A program made the translations under genes and the position numbers. From Treponema sp. UBA4307 (GTDB taxonomy: Bacteria > Spirochaetota > Spirochaetia > Treponematales > Treponemataceae), in the NCBI GenBank assembly GCA_002394685.1, contig DGUP01000058.1:1-64000 (forward strand): a stretch of 64,000 nucleotides of DNA, read 5' to 3'. The notes beneath the pieces are model-generated. The model made no database searches. It was not told the origin of the DNA and was given only the letters and a program-made list of their open reading frames with translations. Shown here piece after piece: positions 49,466-57,682 of the stretch. Each line of letters opens with the position of its first letter. Position 1 is the first letter of the stretch.

Positions 49466-50602
49466 CTATTTCTCTAACTTTTGTATCATTTCAACAAGTT
49501 TCTGGCGATGGGCTGGAAGTTTGATTTCGCCGGAGGTTTTGCCTTCATCTGTGTACCAGACCTGTTTATCAAAATATGCAGAAAGGTCTGCGCTCTTAAA
49601 ATGAACGCCGTAAATAGCGAATATTGTGTTGCGTAAAAGACGAAGGTCGGCTTTGCTCAATGTTGGAAGAACCTCATCAACATATTTTCCGTAATTATCA
49701 TCTGTGTAGCCGTTTATCGCCATGGCGTAAAAGTCCGGCTCTCCCCAGGTGCGTCGGATGCGGAAAACTTCGATGTACTCTTTACCGGCAACATAATAGT
49801 AGATGTTACCGCCAAAGCCGACGTACCAGCTAAAAGAATAGTCTTGTCCACTTTTCCGAATTTCTGAATATGAGTTCAGATTTTTTAAATAAAAAATATT
49901 ATCATCATTTAAATAACATCCAAGGACGTTACCAAGACTTCCATAATTTTCAGAAAAATATCTATATCCTTGGAGATCATATTGCTGCAATGTATTGTGT
50001 TCCTTATAGTATGTGTTTCCCCAAATCAAAACATTGTTTCTAATAAAATCATTATAAAGACTCAGCTCTGCAGCCTTTTTTTTGCTCTGCTCATATTTTT
50101 CGGGATCATATTGTTTCAGATATGTCATTGCCTCTTCTTCTGAATAAATACGTCCATTTGAATCTATGGCACCACCTAAAAAATAAACTATATAACCGCT
50201 ATCTTTTTTGAGTATAAAGCTTATACCAGGATTTGTATCACTGATGTATTTATAAGGTGTATTATTTATTGAATACTCAATAGAGTCCGAATAAACTCCC
50301 CAATAATCATTTCCTAATACCAAGAATAATGGTGCGTGTTCACTTAAAAACGGTTTTTCTTCTTTTGAAATTGCTTTAGTTTCCAGATTGATTGTTACTA
50401 TAGTTCCAGGCAAAGGATCCTGTACAACCAAGAGATTGTTTACTTCATTAAAATATATTCCTAGTGGAAAATGCCCCATTCCACCTCCGGGATATCTTTC
50501 ATACTTTACATCTTCTAAGACTGCAATTTTTTCAACTTCCTGCGCATAGCAGAAAAGAGTCATTGTGAAAATAATTGCTGTAAATAAAATTGTTCTTTTC
50601 AT
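49466..50602 (-). CDS. Exported protein with C-terminal YARHG domain
   Basis: A 378-residue protein with signal peptide (MKRTILFTAIIFTMTLFCYAQ). The central region looks like a divergent beta-propeller (repeated strands such as NNLLVVQDPLPGTIVTINLE). The last 60 residues form a YARHG domain (LRNTIFAIYGVHFKSADLSA, then YFDKQVWYTDEGKTSG), a wall- or surface-linked module. ATG at 50602 is chosen since TAAGG, overlapping the preceding stop, lies 7 bases upstream; a TTG at 50608 is less likely. It is the second gene of a pair with the SH3 protein. Function unknown, likely envelope. Confidence 0.8.
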   Translation of the reverse strand: MKRTILFTAIIFTMTLFCYAQEVEKIAVLEDVKYERYPGGGMGHFPLGIYFNEVNNLLVVQDPLPGTIVTINLETKAISKEEKPFLSEHAPLFLVLGNDYWGVYSDSIEYSINNTPYKYISDTNPGISFILKKDSGYIVYFLGGAIDSNGRIYSEEEAMTYLKQYDPEKYEQSKKKAAELSLYNDFIRNNVLIWGNTYYKEHNTLQQYDLQGYRYFSENYGSLGNVLGCYLNDDNIFYLKNLNSYSEIRKSGQDYSFSWYVGFGGNIYYYVAGKEYIEVFRIRRTWGEPDFYAMAINGYTDDNYGKYVDEVLPTLSKADLRLLRNTIFAIYGVHFKSADLSAYFDKQVWYTDEGKTSGEIKLPAHRQKLVEMIQKLEK

Positions 50603-50611
50603 ATTCAAACC

Positions 50612-51808
50612 TTATTCCAAATATCCGCCGTAGCACCAGCCTGTGGTTCCCGTTTTTATTTCTTTACCGTCTTTATCTTTTGCTCCAGTAAGAACTTCTA
50701 CCTGTACCCAGTTACTGCTTATTTCATCGATAGTTTCTGCTTTGCCAAGTTTCAGGATTTTGACTTTTGTGCCTTTTTGCATGGTTGTAATTACATTGCT
50801 TGAAGTTGCTTCCTGAGAGCGAAGACGAAGATTGTCGTTGCAAGTCATTACTTTGCTTACAGCTACGTTTGTTGATGAAGCTGAATCCTGATTATCAAAA
50901 TTGATGTGTTCTTTATTCCACTGCTCGCGCCACTGTGAATCCCAGGTATTTTTGATTCGCCAAAGGGTGTGCGTGTCTGTTGTCCAGTTTATAGTAAGAA
51001 AATACCAGTCGCCGTTTGGATGATAGGTGATGGATTCTTCGGTTTCATTCTCAGGAATGGTGTAATTTAATACTTCACTTTCTTTTCTGTCAAAAATCCT
51101 GATAGTTTTACACTTGTTATTTAGAGTAATTACATAATCTGTAGTTTCATAAGCTGTTGCATTCCATCTGCATCTGACTCCATCAATGTATAAACCATTA
51201 TTTGAATTTAAAGTCAGATGAGGAGCATAATTTCCATTATTGAGAAGTTCTCTTGTTTCTTCTGCATTACGGAAATTTTTCTGATTCTGAACTTCATCAA
51301 AAGAAGGATTTACTATGCTGTTTACCGAATTATGAGGGTATGTAAAAAACAAAATATCTTTTTCTTCATCATAATAACAATCATTGAACCAATTACCGTC
51401 CCCTCCATTAAGCTTATTTAATATTGAATAAATATTTATTCGAAAAAACTCAGAACCATTTTTATTAAAATAGAATGCTTCGGTATGGTTTCCCATAAAA
51501 ATATTATTTTCAATTGTTTGGAAAGTCTGCAAAGATGTATCTGTATTAATTTTTATCTGTGTTTCAATCTCTAAATTTTTATTGGTGAAAAGCATCAATT
51601 TCTTGTCACGCTGATAAATCATAAAATTTCCATCAGCATCAAAAAAGATATCGTTACCAGTAATATCATCCTGAGGATTTACTTCTTCTCTAATATAAAC
51701 AGATGTCTTATCATTCTTAAATTGTTTAATTTTTTTTAATTCAACATTCTGACACCATAAAAATGTGCTTATGAAAAGAAAAGTTATAAACATGAATGTC
51801 TTTTTCAT
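50612..51808 (-). CDS. Exported protein with C-terminal bacterial SH3 domain
   Basis: A 398-residue protein with a signal peptide (MKKTFMFITFLFISTFLWCQ). The middle part looks like a divergent propeller of short beta hairpins (FFDADGNFMIYQRDKKLML, CYYDEEKDILFFTYPHNS). The C-terminal 85 residues form an SH3_3-type domain (DNLRLRSQEATSSNVITTMQ and SNWVQVEVLTG), which usually binds peptidoglycan or envelope partners. GGAG lies 9 bases before the ATG. The YARHG gene follows by 9 bases. A truncated second copy of each gene flanks the pair. Confidence 0.8.
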   Translation of the reverse strand: MKKTFMFITFLFISTFLWCQNVELKKIKQFKNDKTSVYIREEVNPQDDITGNDIFFDADGNFMIYQRDKKLMLFTNKNLEIETQIKINTDTSLQTFQTIENNIFMGNHTEAFYFNKNGSEFFRINIYSILNKLNGGDGNWFNDCYYDEEKDILFFTYPHNSVNSIVNPSFDEVQNQKNFRNAEETRELLNNGNYAPHLTLNSNNGLYIDGVRCRWNATAYETTDYVITLNNKCKTIRIFDRKESEVLNYTIPENETEESITYHPNGDWYFLTINWTTDTHTLWRIKNTWDSQWREQWNKEHINFDNQDSASSTNVAVSKVMTCNDNLRLRSQEATSSNVITTMQKGTKVKILKLGKAETIDEISSNWVQVEVLTGAKDKDGKEIKTGTTGWCYGGYLE

Positions 51809-51833
51809 TTACTGTATCTCCAAATATAATTTT

Positions 51834-52007
51834 CTATTTCTCTAGCTTTTGTATCATTTCAACAAGTTTCTGGTGGTGCGCCGGAAGCGTCACTTCACCA
51901 GATGTTTTGCCTTCATCTGTGTACCAGACTTGCTTATCGAAATACTTTGATAAATCTGCGCTCTTAAAATGAACGCCATAAATGGCAAAGATTGTATTTC
52001 TTTTCAC
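51834..52007 (-). pseudogene. 3' remnant of a second YARHG gene
   Basis: Fifty-eight codons reading VKRNTIFAIYGVHFKSADLS through QKLVEMIQKLEK and a stop, nearly identical to the last 57 residues of the YARHG protein at 49466. The signal peptide and propeller are missing. It begins at a GTG overlapping the stop of the AlbA_2 gene, where the rest of the copy was lost. It might be translated but is best read as a relic of a tandem duplication. Confidence 0.85.
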
Positions 52008-53440
52008 TTCTCAAATTCCCCCATATTTAATATTTCCCAGAAACCAGTTTTATTGGAACCTGAGCGTTTTATATAACCTTTCTGTTTGAGAACTGCAATT
52101 GCATTATCAACGGTAGTCTTTCCAACTCCGACCAGCTGTGCAATTTGAGGTTTTGTAATATTTGGATTATTTCGAATTTCTGAAAAAATCTTGGACTGGG
52201 TATTATTAAGCTGTGAATTATCACCCGTTTTATTACCCGGTTTATCACCCATATTGTTAATCCAATTAAAAGGGATTTTTACAACAATAGAGTTTTCATG
52301 AAATTCGTATGCACTTTTTCCGTATGTGCTGGTAATTTTTGGAACACCACGTCCAGTTTTTTCACTGATATGAAGTTGTAAGAATATTTCTGAAAGTTTC
52401 TTATTTACAGGAACAGATTCACCTCTAAAAAATCCTTCAAGCGTCTGTTCTGGTGGTAGTATTCCCCGAGAAAGGATTTCAATTCTATCTGAGAAAACGG
52501 TAATCATCGGTTCATTTTCTGTTACCCATTTGTTATGTACAAATGCATTTATAACAGCTTCCCTGAAAGCATCATTTTCAAACAAAGGAACATCCTTTCT
52601 CTCAACAATTCTATCCTTTTCATCTGCCTGAAGAATATTCAAGACATCTCCATAACGAAGAACTTCATCAAGCGTATACAAAATACACTGGTAACCAAAT
52701 TCGCGGATAGAATACATTTTATCTGCTTTTGTCTTTCCTGAAAAAATAGCAACACGTAAAGGGAGCTGGGAATTGTCTGAAAGTAACTGTGCAAGAATGT
52801 TATATTTTCCATCTTCTGTAAGAAGATTAAGGTTCTTTTTGAAATTATCAGGATTAAGTTTCAGACCTTTAGCACCATAATAAATAAACAGTTTTTCAAA
52901 TGTTAGATCCTGATATTTTGAGGGGGTATTCTCAATTGTTGGAAATCCGTGCCGAAGGACATCAAACAGATAAGACTCTTTTTCCGGATACTTTCTGAGA
53001 CTTTCTTTACTTGAGCCAATTCGTATAAAACGTTCGTTATCAAAACTTGTAGGAACTGTTCTTGCAGCCGGAATAGTAAGAACAACTACTTTTTTACCCT
53101 CATAATTAGTTTCTTCAAAATTGAAATTTAAATCCGGATAAATCTGTCGTGCAAGAAAATGTTTTAAAGGCTCATTTTTAATATCCATGTTGCAGTTGAA
53201 ATTCGTACCTGTAACATCATGAGTTTTATTATGAATTCCCCAGACAAAATAAGCATTCTTACGACCTTCAATTGCTGCACTGTTTGAGAGAGCAGAAATA
53301 TACTGTCCAAGCTGAGTCTGATCAAACCAGTTTTCCTTAAACTCAAACCATTCACGTTCAGTATCATAAGAACGGAGTTCATCTAATAATTCATGTAGTT
53401 GATTATTCACTTTATCACCCATGATGATTATATCACACAT
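52004..53440 (-). CDS. AlbA_2 (Schlafen-type) ATP-binding transcriptional regulator
   Basis: A protein of up to 478 residues. An N-terminal AlbA_2 domain (EREWFEFKENW, ALSNSAAIEGRKNAYFVWGI) is followed by a HATPase_c_4-like region (FREAVINAFVHNKWVTENEP, EKTGRGVPKI), a Gly/Asp/Lys linker (MGDKPGNKTGDN) and a winged helix-turn-helix (NITKPQIAQLVGVGKTTVDN). Similar proteins are annotated as RecG-like or divergent AAA-4 regulators. Start is uncertain: ATG 53440 or 53422, neither with a ribosome site. Repeated ATGGGTGATA motifs surround the start, suggesting autoregulation. It ends 3 bases inside the YARHG remnant. Confidence 0.85.
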   Translation of the reverse strand: MCDIIIMGDKVNNQLHELLDELRSYDTEREWFEFKENWFDQTQLGQYISALSNSAAIEGRKNAYFVWGIHNKTHDVTGTNFNCNMDIKNEPLKHFLARQIYPDLNFNFEETNYEGKKVVVLTIPAARTVPTSFDNERFIRIGSSKESLRKYPEKESYLFDVLRHGFPTIENTPSKYQDLTFEKLFIYYGAKGLKLNPDNFKKNLNLLTEDGKYNILAQLLSDNSQLPLRVAIFSGKTKADKMYSIREFGYQCILYTLDEVLRYGDVLNILQADEKDRIVERKDVPLFENDAFREAVINAFVHNKWVTENEPMITVFSDRIEILSRGILPPEQTLEGFFRGESVPVNKKLSEIFLQLHISEKTGRGVPKITSTYGKSAYEFHENSIVVKIPFNWINNMGDKPGNKTGDNSQLNNTQSKIFSEIRNNPNITKPQIAQLVGVGKTTVDNAIAVLKQKGYIKRSGSNKTGFWEILNMGEFEK

Positions 53441-53470
53441 GGGTGATAAAGTAAGTAATATGGGTGATAT
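53412..53470. promoter_or_regulatory. ATGGGTGATA operator-like repeats
   Basis: TTATCACCCAT (53412-53422) is inverted to ATGGGTGATAA (53439-53449); ATGGGTGATAT (53460-53470) repeats the second 21 bases on. TATAAT (53432-53427, minus strand) lies between the first two. A fourth match, TTTATCACCCATATT (52241-52255), is within the gene. Confidence 0.55.
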
Positions 53471-53699
53471 TTTGCCACAAAAATTATCTTAGTTCCCAAA
53501 TCTGGTTGATTCAATAATTTTTGAATTCCTTTTTTTGAAACACCTGTAACTTTATTCCTTATTCATAACAATATTCTCCTTGTCTTGAATATCGAAAATA
53601 AAATCCAAACTTTTATATTATTAATTCTTTATATCATAAGAGAATATGACAATAAGTATGGATTTTTTTTTTAGGATAAGTTCAAAAATCCAAACGTTT
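53450..53699. other. Intergenic region between AlbA_2 and umuC-like genes
   Basis: No gene seen. Besides the operator repeat it holds AATCCAAACTTTT (53622-53634) and AATCCAAACGTTTT (53687-53700), and an A/T-rich hairpin GGATTTTT/AAAAATCC near 53660-53692 that may end umuC transcription. Confidence 0.4.
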
Positions 53700-55097
53700 T
53701 CATGCTTTATGGCCTCCAATCTGGGCATTACGGTCAATAGTTGTGGCACCTTCTTCCAGATCGTGTCCTTTAAGCATTGCGTTTTTCCCAAACTTCTGCT
53801 GGATGTCCAGAATGGCCTGTTGAATTTTCTTTTCCTTCTGATCCTGAATTTCTTCAAACTGATCAAATAGTTCCTGCTGAACTTCCTTGGGCGGCATTAC
53901 ATTATTTGCAGTTACATTTATTCTCCGTACTAGAAGTGCCGGATTTACTTCCTGGTCGTATACCCGGAGCAGAGCTTCAAGAAGTTTGGAAGGGAGATTT
54001 GTTGCCTTTGCCACAGAAGCTGTTCCGTGGGCTGCTTTAGGAGTAAGTTTGCCGTATCTGTCTTCAACAATTTCTCCTTTGTAGGAAGGTGTGAGGCTTG
54101 ATGAGTCGTAGCCTACCATCAGGGTAAAACTTTGGGAAAGCAGATTTTTGTTTACCATATCCAGGGACAGGGCTTCTGCCATTTCTTTTACAATCAGCCG
54201 GGCCTTTTCAAAAGTGTAGGGCTGGTGGAGTACCTGACCTGAGCCCAGTGACTTTGCTTCGGATTTATAGGATTTTATATTTTTTATAGTGCAGGGTTCG
54301 TAGCCCCATGCGTGGTCAATTAAGATTTCCGCATCAATTCCAAAAGTCTGGTAAAGCCGGTCCTGGCCTTCTGCTGAAAGGGAGCGGCGTGCTAAATCCC
54401 CCAAAGTGTAAATCTGAATTTTTTCCAGGCGGCGGGAGATGCCAGGTCCAATCCTCCAGAAGTCGGTGAGGGGCCTGTGATTCCAGAGAGTTTTTCTGAA
54501 GGTAAGAGTGTTCAGTTCTGCAATCCGGACTCCATCCTTATCCGCAGGAATATGTTTGGCAACAATATCCATTGCAACTTTGCATAAAAAAAGATTTGGT
54601 GCTATTCCGGCGGTTGCTGTAATTCCTGTGGTCTTAAGAATGTCAGAAATGACTTTTCTTGCAAGAGAGTGGGCGTCTGTTTTGTATAAAGGCAGGTAAC
54701 TTGTGGCATCAATAAAAATTTCATCGATTGAATAAACGTGAATGTCTTCTGGAGAAAAATATTTCTGATAGATGTCGTAGATGTTTGCCGAATACTGAAT
54801 GTAGAGTGCCATTCGGGGAACTGCCGTAATGTATTCTAAGTCCCGGCCTGTTTTTTCCTTAATTTCCCTGGCCTTTTGAACTACTTCGAAAAGTCTGGAT
54901 CGTCCACTTAGACCGTAAGCCTTTAGGGAAGGAGTGACTGCCAGACAGATTGTTTTTTCGGTCCGGCTGGCATCTGCAACTACAAGGTTTGTGGTCAGGG
55001 GATCCAGTCCTCTTTCCACACATTCCACGCTGGCGTAAAAACTTTTAAGGTCTATGGCGATGTAAGTTTTATTCTCTGAAGAATTTTTCTCCTGCAT
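53700..55097 (-). CDS. UmuC-type Y-family DNA polymerase
   Basis: A 465-residue translesion polymerase. The palm begins YIAIDLKSFYASVECVERGL, with the second acidic motif in YSIDEIFIDAT; the HhH region reads FWRIGPGISRRLEKIQIYTL. The little-finger domain follows, and the C-terminus ends in the Firmicutes-type DLEEGATTIDRNAQIGGHKA. These polymerases of plasmids and chromosomes pair with YolD proteins, and a yolD-like gene lies 6 kb away on the same strand. The ATG at 55097 has no ribosome site but is 14 bases after the upstream TM2 stop, suggesting coupling. Confidence 0.93.
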   Translation of the reverse strand: MQEKNSSENKTYIAIDLKSFYASVECVERGLDPLTTNLVVADASRTEKTICLAVTPSLKAYGLSGRSRLFEVVQKAREIKEKTGRDLEYITAVPRMALYIQYSANIYDIYQKYFSPEDIHVYSIDEIFIDATSYLPLYKTDAHSLARKVISDILKTTGITATAGIAPNLFLCKVAMDIVAKHIPADKDGVRIAELNTLTFRKTLWNHRPLTDFWRIGPGISRRLEKIQIYTLGDLARRSLSAEGQDRLYQTFGIDAEILIDHAWGYEPCTIKNIKSYKSEAKSLGSGQVLHQPYTFEKARLIVKEMAEALSLDMVNKNLLSQSFTLMVGYDSSSLTPSYKGEIVEDRYGKLTPKAAHGTASVAKATNLPSKLLEALLRVYDQEVNPALLVRRINVTANNVMPPKEVQQELFDQFEEIQDQKEKKIQQAILDIQQKFGKNAMLKGHDLEEGATTIDRNAQIGGHKA

Positions 55098-55111
55098 AAA
55101 CTTTGTCTGAA

Positions 55112-55438
55112 TTATTGTTCATTCCATCTGAGAACTTTTTTTCCTTTACCATCTTTTGCTTTTCCTGCAGCAATGGCAATCCATTCAATTAAAGACCAGA
55201 GCATAGCAGAATCCATCAAAAAAACTAAAAGCAGAATTCTGTATACAGAATTTCCTGAACCCAATAGTGTACCAAGTATAAATGATAAAAATGCTCCAAA
55301 ATAAATTGTGAGCTGAAATATTCCCCGAACAGGTCTGCCAAGATAAAAGTTGTGAACTCCAAGTGGTCCTAAAAAGATTCCTAGTAAAAGTGCCAGTGTT
55401 CTGTTTTTTGGTGAAATGTTGTCGTCATTGTTTTCCAT
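55112..55438 (-). CDS. TM2-domain membrane protein
   Basis: A 108-residue protein. A short polar N-terminus leads into LALLLGIFLGPLGVHNFYLGRPVRGIFQL, the TM2 signature (G-x-F-L-G-x-x-G-x-H-x-F-Y-L-G). A second helix follows, then VFLMDSAMLWSLIEWIAIAAGKAKDGKGK at the end. AGGAAG precedes the ATG. It is related to the TM2 array 2 kb away but stands ahead of the polymerase gene, apparently in one operon. TM2 proteins are common in bacteria with no assigned molecular role. Confidence 0.88.
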   Translation of the reverse strand: MENNDDNISPKNRTLALLLGIFLGPLGVHNFYLGRPVRGIFQLTIYFGAFLSFILGTLLGSGNSVYRILLLVFLMDSAMLWSLIEWIAIAAGKAKDGKGKKVLRWNEQ

Positions 55439-55556
55439 AATGAATCTTCCTGTTTCATGCTTATGTATTTTCTGTCAGATAGTATAAATTTGTACTGCAA
55501 AAGTGGTCAAGTTATCTTAAATTTTAAAAAAAGATAGTATTCAGTATATAAAAAAT

Positions 55557-55594
55557 TTTACACAGTCTCTGCGGGATGTTACAATTAATATATG
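55557..55594 (+). promoter_or_regulatory. Promoter of the third chemoreceptor, leaderless-type
   Basis: TTTACA (55557-55562), 17 bases and TACAAT (55580-55585) form a promoter whose -10 ends 6 bases before the ATG at 55592. No Shine-Dalgarno sequence is present. Confidence 0.6.
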
Positions 55595-57682
55595 GCTAAT
55601 AAAACAAAGAAACAGAGAAAGCTGATTTTCTACATTGGAAGTATTACAGTTATAATTGTTGTTGTTTTAAGTTTGCTCCAGATAAAACTTGTTAAGATTC
55701 AAACTAGAAAGTCCGTTGCGGCCTCTTATGAAGAGGATTGTCGTAAGATTACAGACGCGTATTCAAATGTAATTTCAATCAGGTTAAGCGAATACATCAA
55801 GCAGATGAGAATGTATACTGAAGCTGATGTAAACACTACCAGGGATCCAGTTGAAATTCAGAACTGGCTTATTCAGCATGCTTCATCCAGAACTCCTGAT
55901 TTTGATAGAATTGGTTTTGTAGATTCCAAAGGTGATTTTTATAACGATCAGAATAAAATAACAAATGTTGTAGATAGAGTTTACTTTAAGGCTATTATGG
56001 AGCAGGGAAATGATGTAAATATTGATGACCCTGTTACTTCAAAATCTACAGGCGATACCATTATTCACGTCTCCTGTGCTGCAAAAGTTGACGGTCAGAA
56101 AATTGGTTTTTACAGCGCTGTTGTTGGCGTAAATAAACTTAACGAATTTATCAGCAATATCAAAATTGGAAAAACTGGATTTGCATATCTTTACAATAGT
56201 GAAGGAGAAACAATTGCTTCTTCCGCTCCTCTGGAGGATGAAAACTATTCCCGGGAAATTTCAAAGTCTATGGTTCCGGTAATTCAGTCTCTGCAGAAAA
56301 AAGAAACCGGCTCTGAATGGATTAAGGTCGGAAAGTTCGGAGATAAATTTGTTACCTATCAGCCGGTTGAAAATGCGGACTGGGGATTTGTATTTATGAT
56401 TGACGAAAGCCAGGTTTATTCTACCGCAAATGAAATTGGAATCACTTTGATGATTGCCGGTTTCATAATGGGTTTGTCCCTTATGATAGGAATAGGCTTT
56501 GGAATCTATCATTCCATTAAACCTCTTGAGGATGTTCAGACTTCTATTGATGAAATTGCATCTGGTAAAGCAGATTTGTCTAAAAGAATTACAGGTAGAG
56601 GTGAAAAGGCAAATAATGAAATTGGTGGAGTTGTAAAAGGCTTTAATAAATTTGCTGATAAACTTCATCACATTATATCTGATATAAAGCAGTCAAAAGA
56701 TGTTCTTTCTGTTGCAGGACTTGATCTGGATGCCAGCATGGAAGAAACCAGTGCATCGATTACAGAAATCATTGCAAATATCGAAAGCGTTCATAATCAG
56801 ATTAATACTCAGGGTGACAGCGTTTCCCAGACAGCAGGTGCGGTAAACGAAATTGCTTCTAATATTGAATCACTGGAAAAGATGATTGCAAAACAGTCGG
56901 ATGGAGTAAATAACGCTTCAGCGGCAGTTGAAGAAATGATTGGAAATATTGAAAGCGTAAATAATTCAGTGGATAAGATGGCTGAATCCTTTGACATTCT
57001 TTCGGAAAATGCAAAAAGCGGTGCTCAGAAGCAGATTCACGTTAATGACCGTATTCGTGAAATTGAGCAGCAGTCTTCAATGCTTCAGGAGGCAAACTCT
57101 GCTATTGCGGCTATAGCGGAACAGACAAATCTTCTTGCAATGAATGCGGCGATTGAAGCGGCCCATGCTGGTGATGCGGGAAAAGGATTTGCAGTAGTTG
57201 CTGATGAAATTCGAAAACTTTCTGAAACTTCTACAGATCAGTCAAATACAATCGGTAATCAGCTTTCAAGCATTAGAGAATCAATTGATTCGGTTGTTGA
57301 AGCGTCAAGAGAATCCAGTGAAGCCTTTAATTCTGTTACTGAAAAAATTGCTGAAACAGATCAGCTGGTAAGGCAGATTAAACTGGCAATGGAAGAGCAG
57401 AAGGTTGGCTCTAAGCAGATTACAGAATCCCTTCATTCTATGAATGACAGTACTGTGGAAGTTCGTACCGCTTCTGAAGAAATGGCCGTTGGAAACAAAC
57501 TGATTCTTGATGAGGTTGAACATCTTCAGAATGCAACACTTGCAATGAAAGAGAGTATGGAAGAAATGTCCATTGGTGCTGTAAAGATTAATGAAACTGG
57601 TGCCGCTCTGTCTGTTATTGCAGATAAAATGAAATCTTCAATTAACCAGATTGGCGACCAGATAGACCAGTTTACGGTTTAG
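55592..57682 (+). CDS. Methyl-accepting chemotaxis protein with dCache-like sensor
   Basis: A 696-residue receptor. A first membrane helix (residues 11-31) is followed by a large extracytoplasmic domain of about 245 residues with dCache features (VVDRVYFKAIMEQGNDVNID, TGFAYLYNSEGETIAS, FVTYQPVENADWGFVFMI), a second helix near 280-305, a HAMP segment (IASGKADLSKRITG) and the signalling coiled coil with QTNLLAMNAAIEAAHAGDAG at the tip. It is close in layout to the receptor at 12.9 kb. It seems leaderless and overlaps the convergent TM2 gene by 11 bases. Confidence 0.94.
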   Translation: MANKTKKQRKLIFYIGSITVIIVVVLSLLQIKLVKIQTRKSVAASYEEDCRKITDAYSNVISIRLSEYIKQMRMYTEADVNTTRDPVEIQNWLIQHASSRTPDFDRIGFVDSKGDFYNDQNKITNVVDRVYFKAIMEQGNDVNIDDPVTSKSTGDTIIHVSCAAKVDGQKIGFYSAVVGVNKLNEFISNIKIGKTGFAYLYNSEGETIASSAPLEDENYSREISKSMVPVIQSLQKKETGSEWIKVGKFGDKFVTYQPVENADWGFVFMIDESQVYSTANEIGITLMIAGFIMGLSLMIGIGFGIYHSIKPLEDVQTSIDEIASGKADLSKRITGRGEKANNEIGGVVKGFNKFADKLHHIISDIKQSKDVLSVAGLDLDASMEETSASITEIIANIESVHNQINTQGDSVSQTAGAVNEIASNIESLEKMIAKQSDGVNNASAAVEEMIGNIESVNNSVDKMAESFDILSENAKSGAQKQIHVNDRIREIEQQSSMLQEANSAIAAIAEQTNLLAMNAAIEAAHAGDAGKGFAVVADEIRKLSETSTDQSNTIGNQLSSIRESIDSVVEASRESSEAFNSVTEKIAETDQLVRQIKLAMEEQKVGSKQITESLHSMNDSTVEVRTASEEMAVGNKLILDEVEHLQNATLAMKESMEEMSIGAVKINETGAALSVIADKMKSSINQIGDQIDQFTV

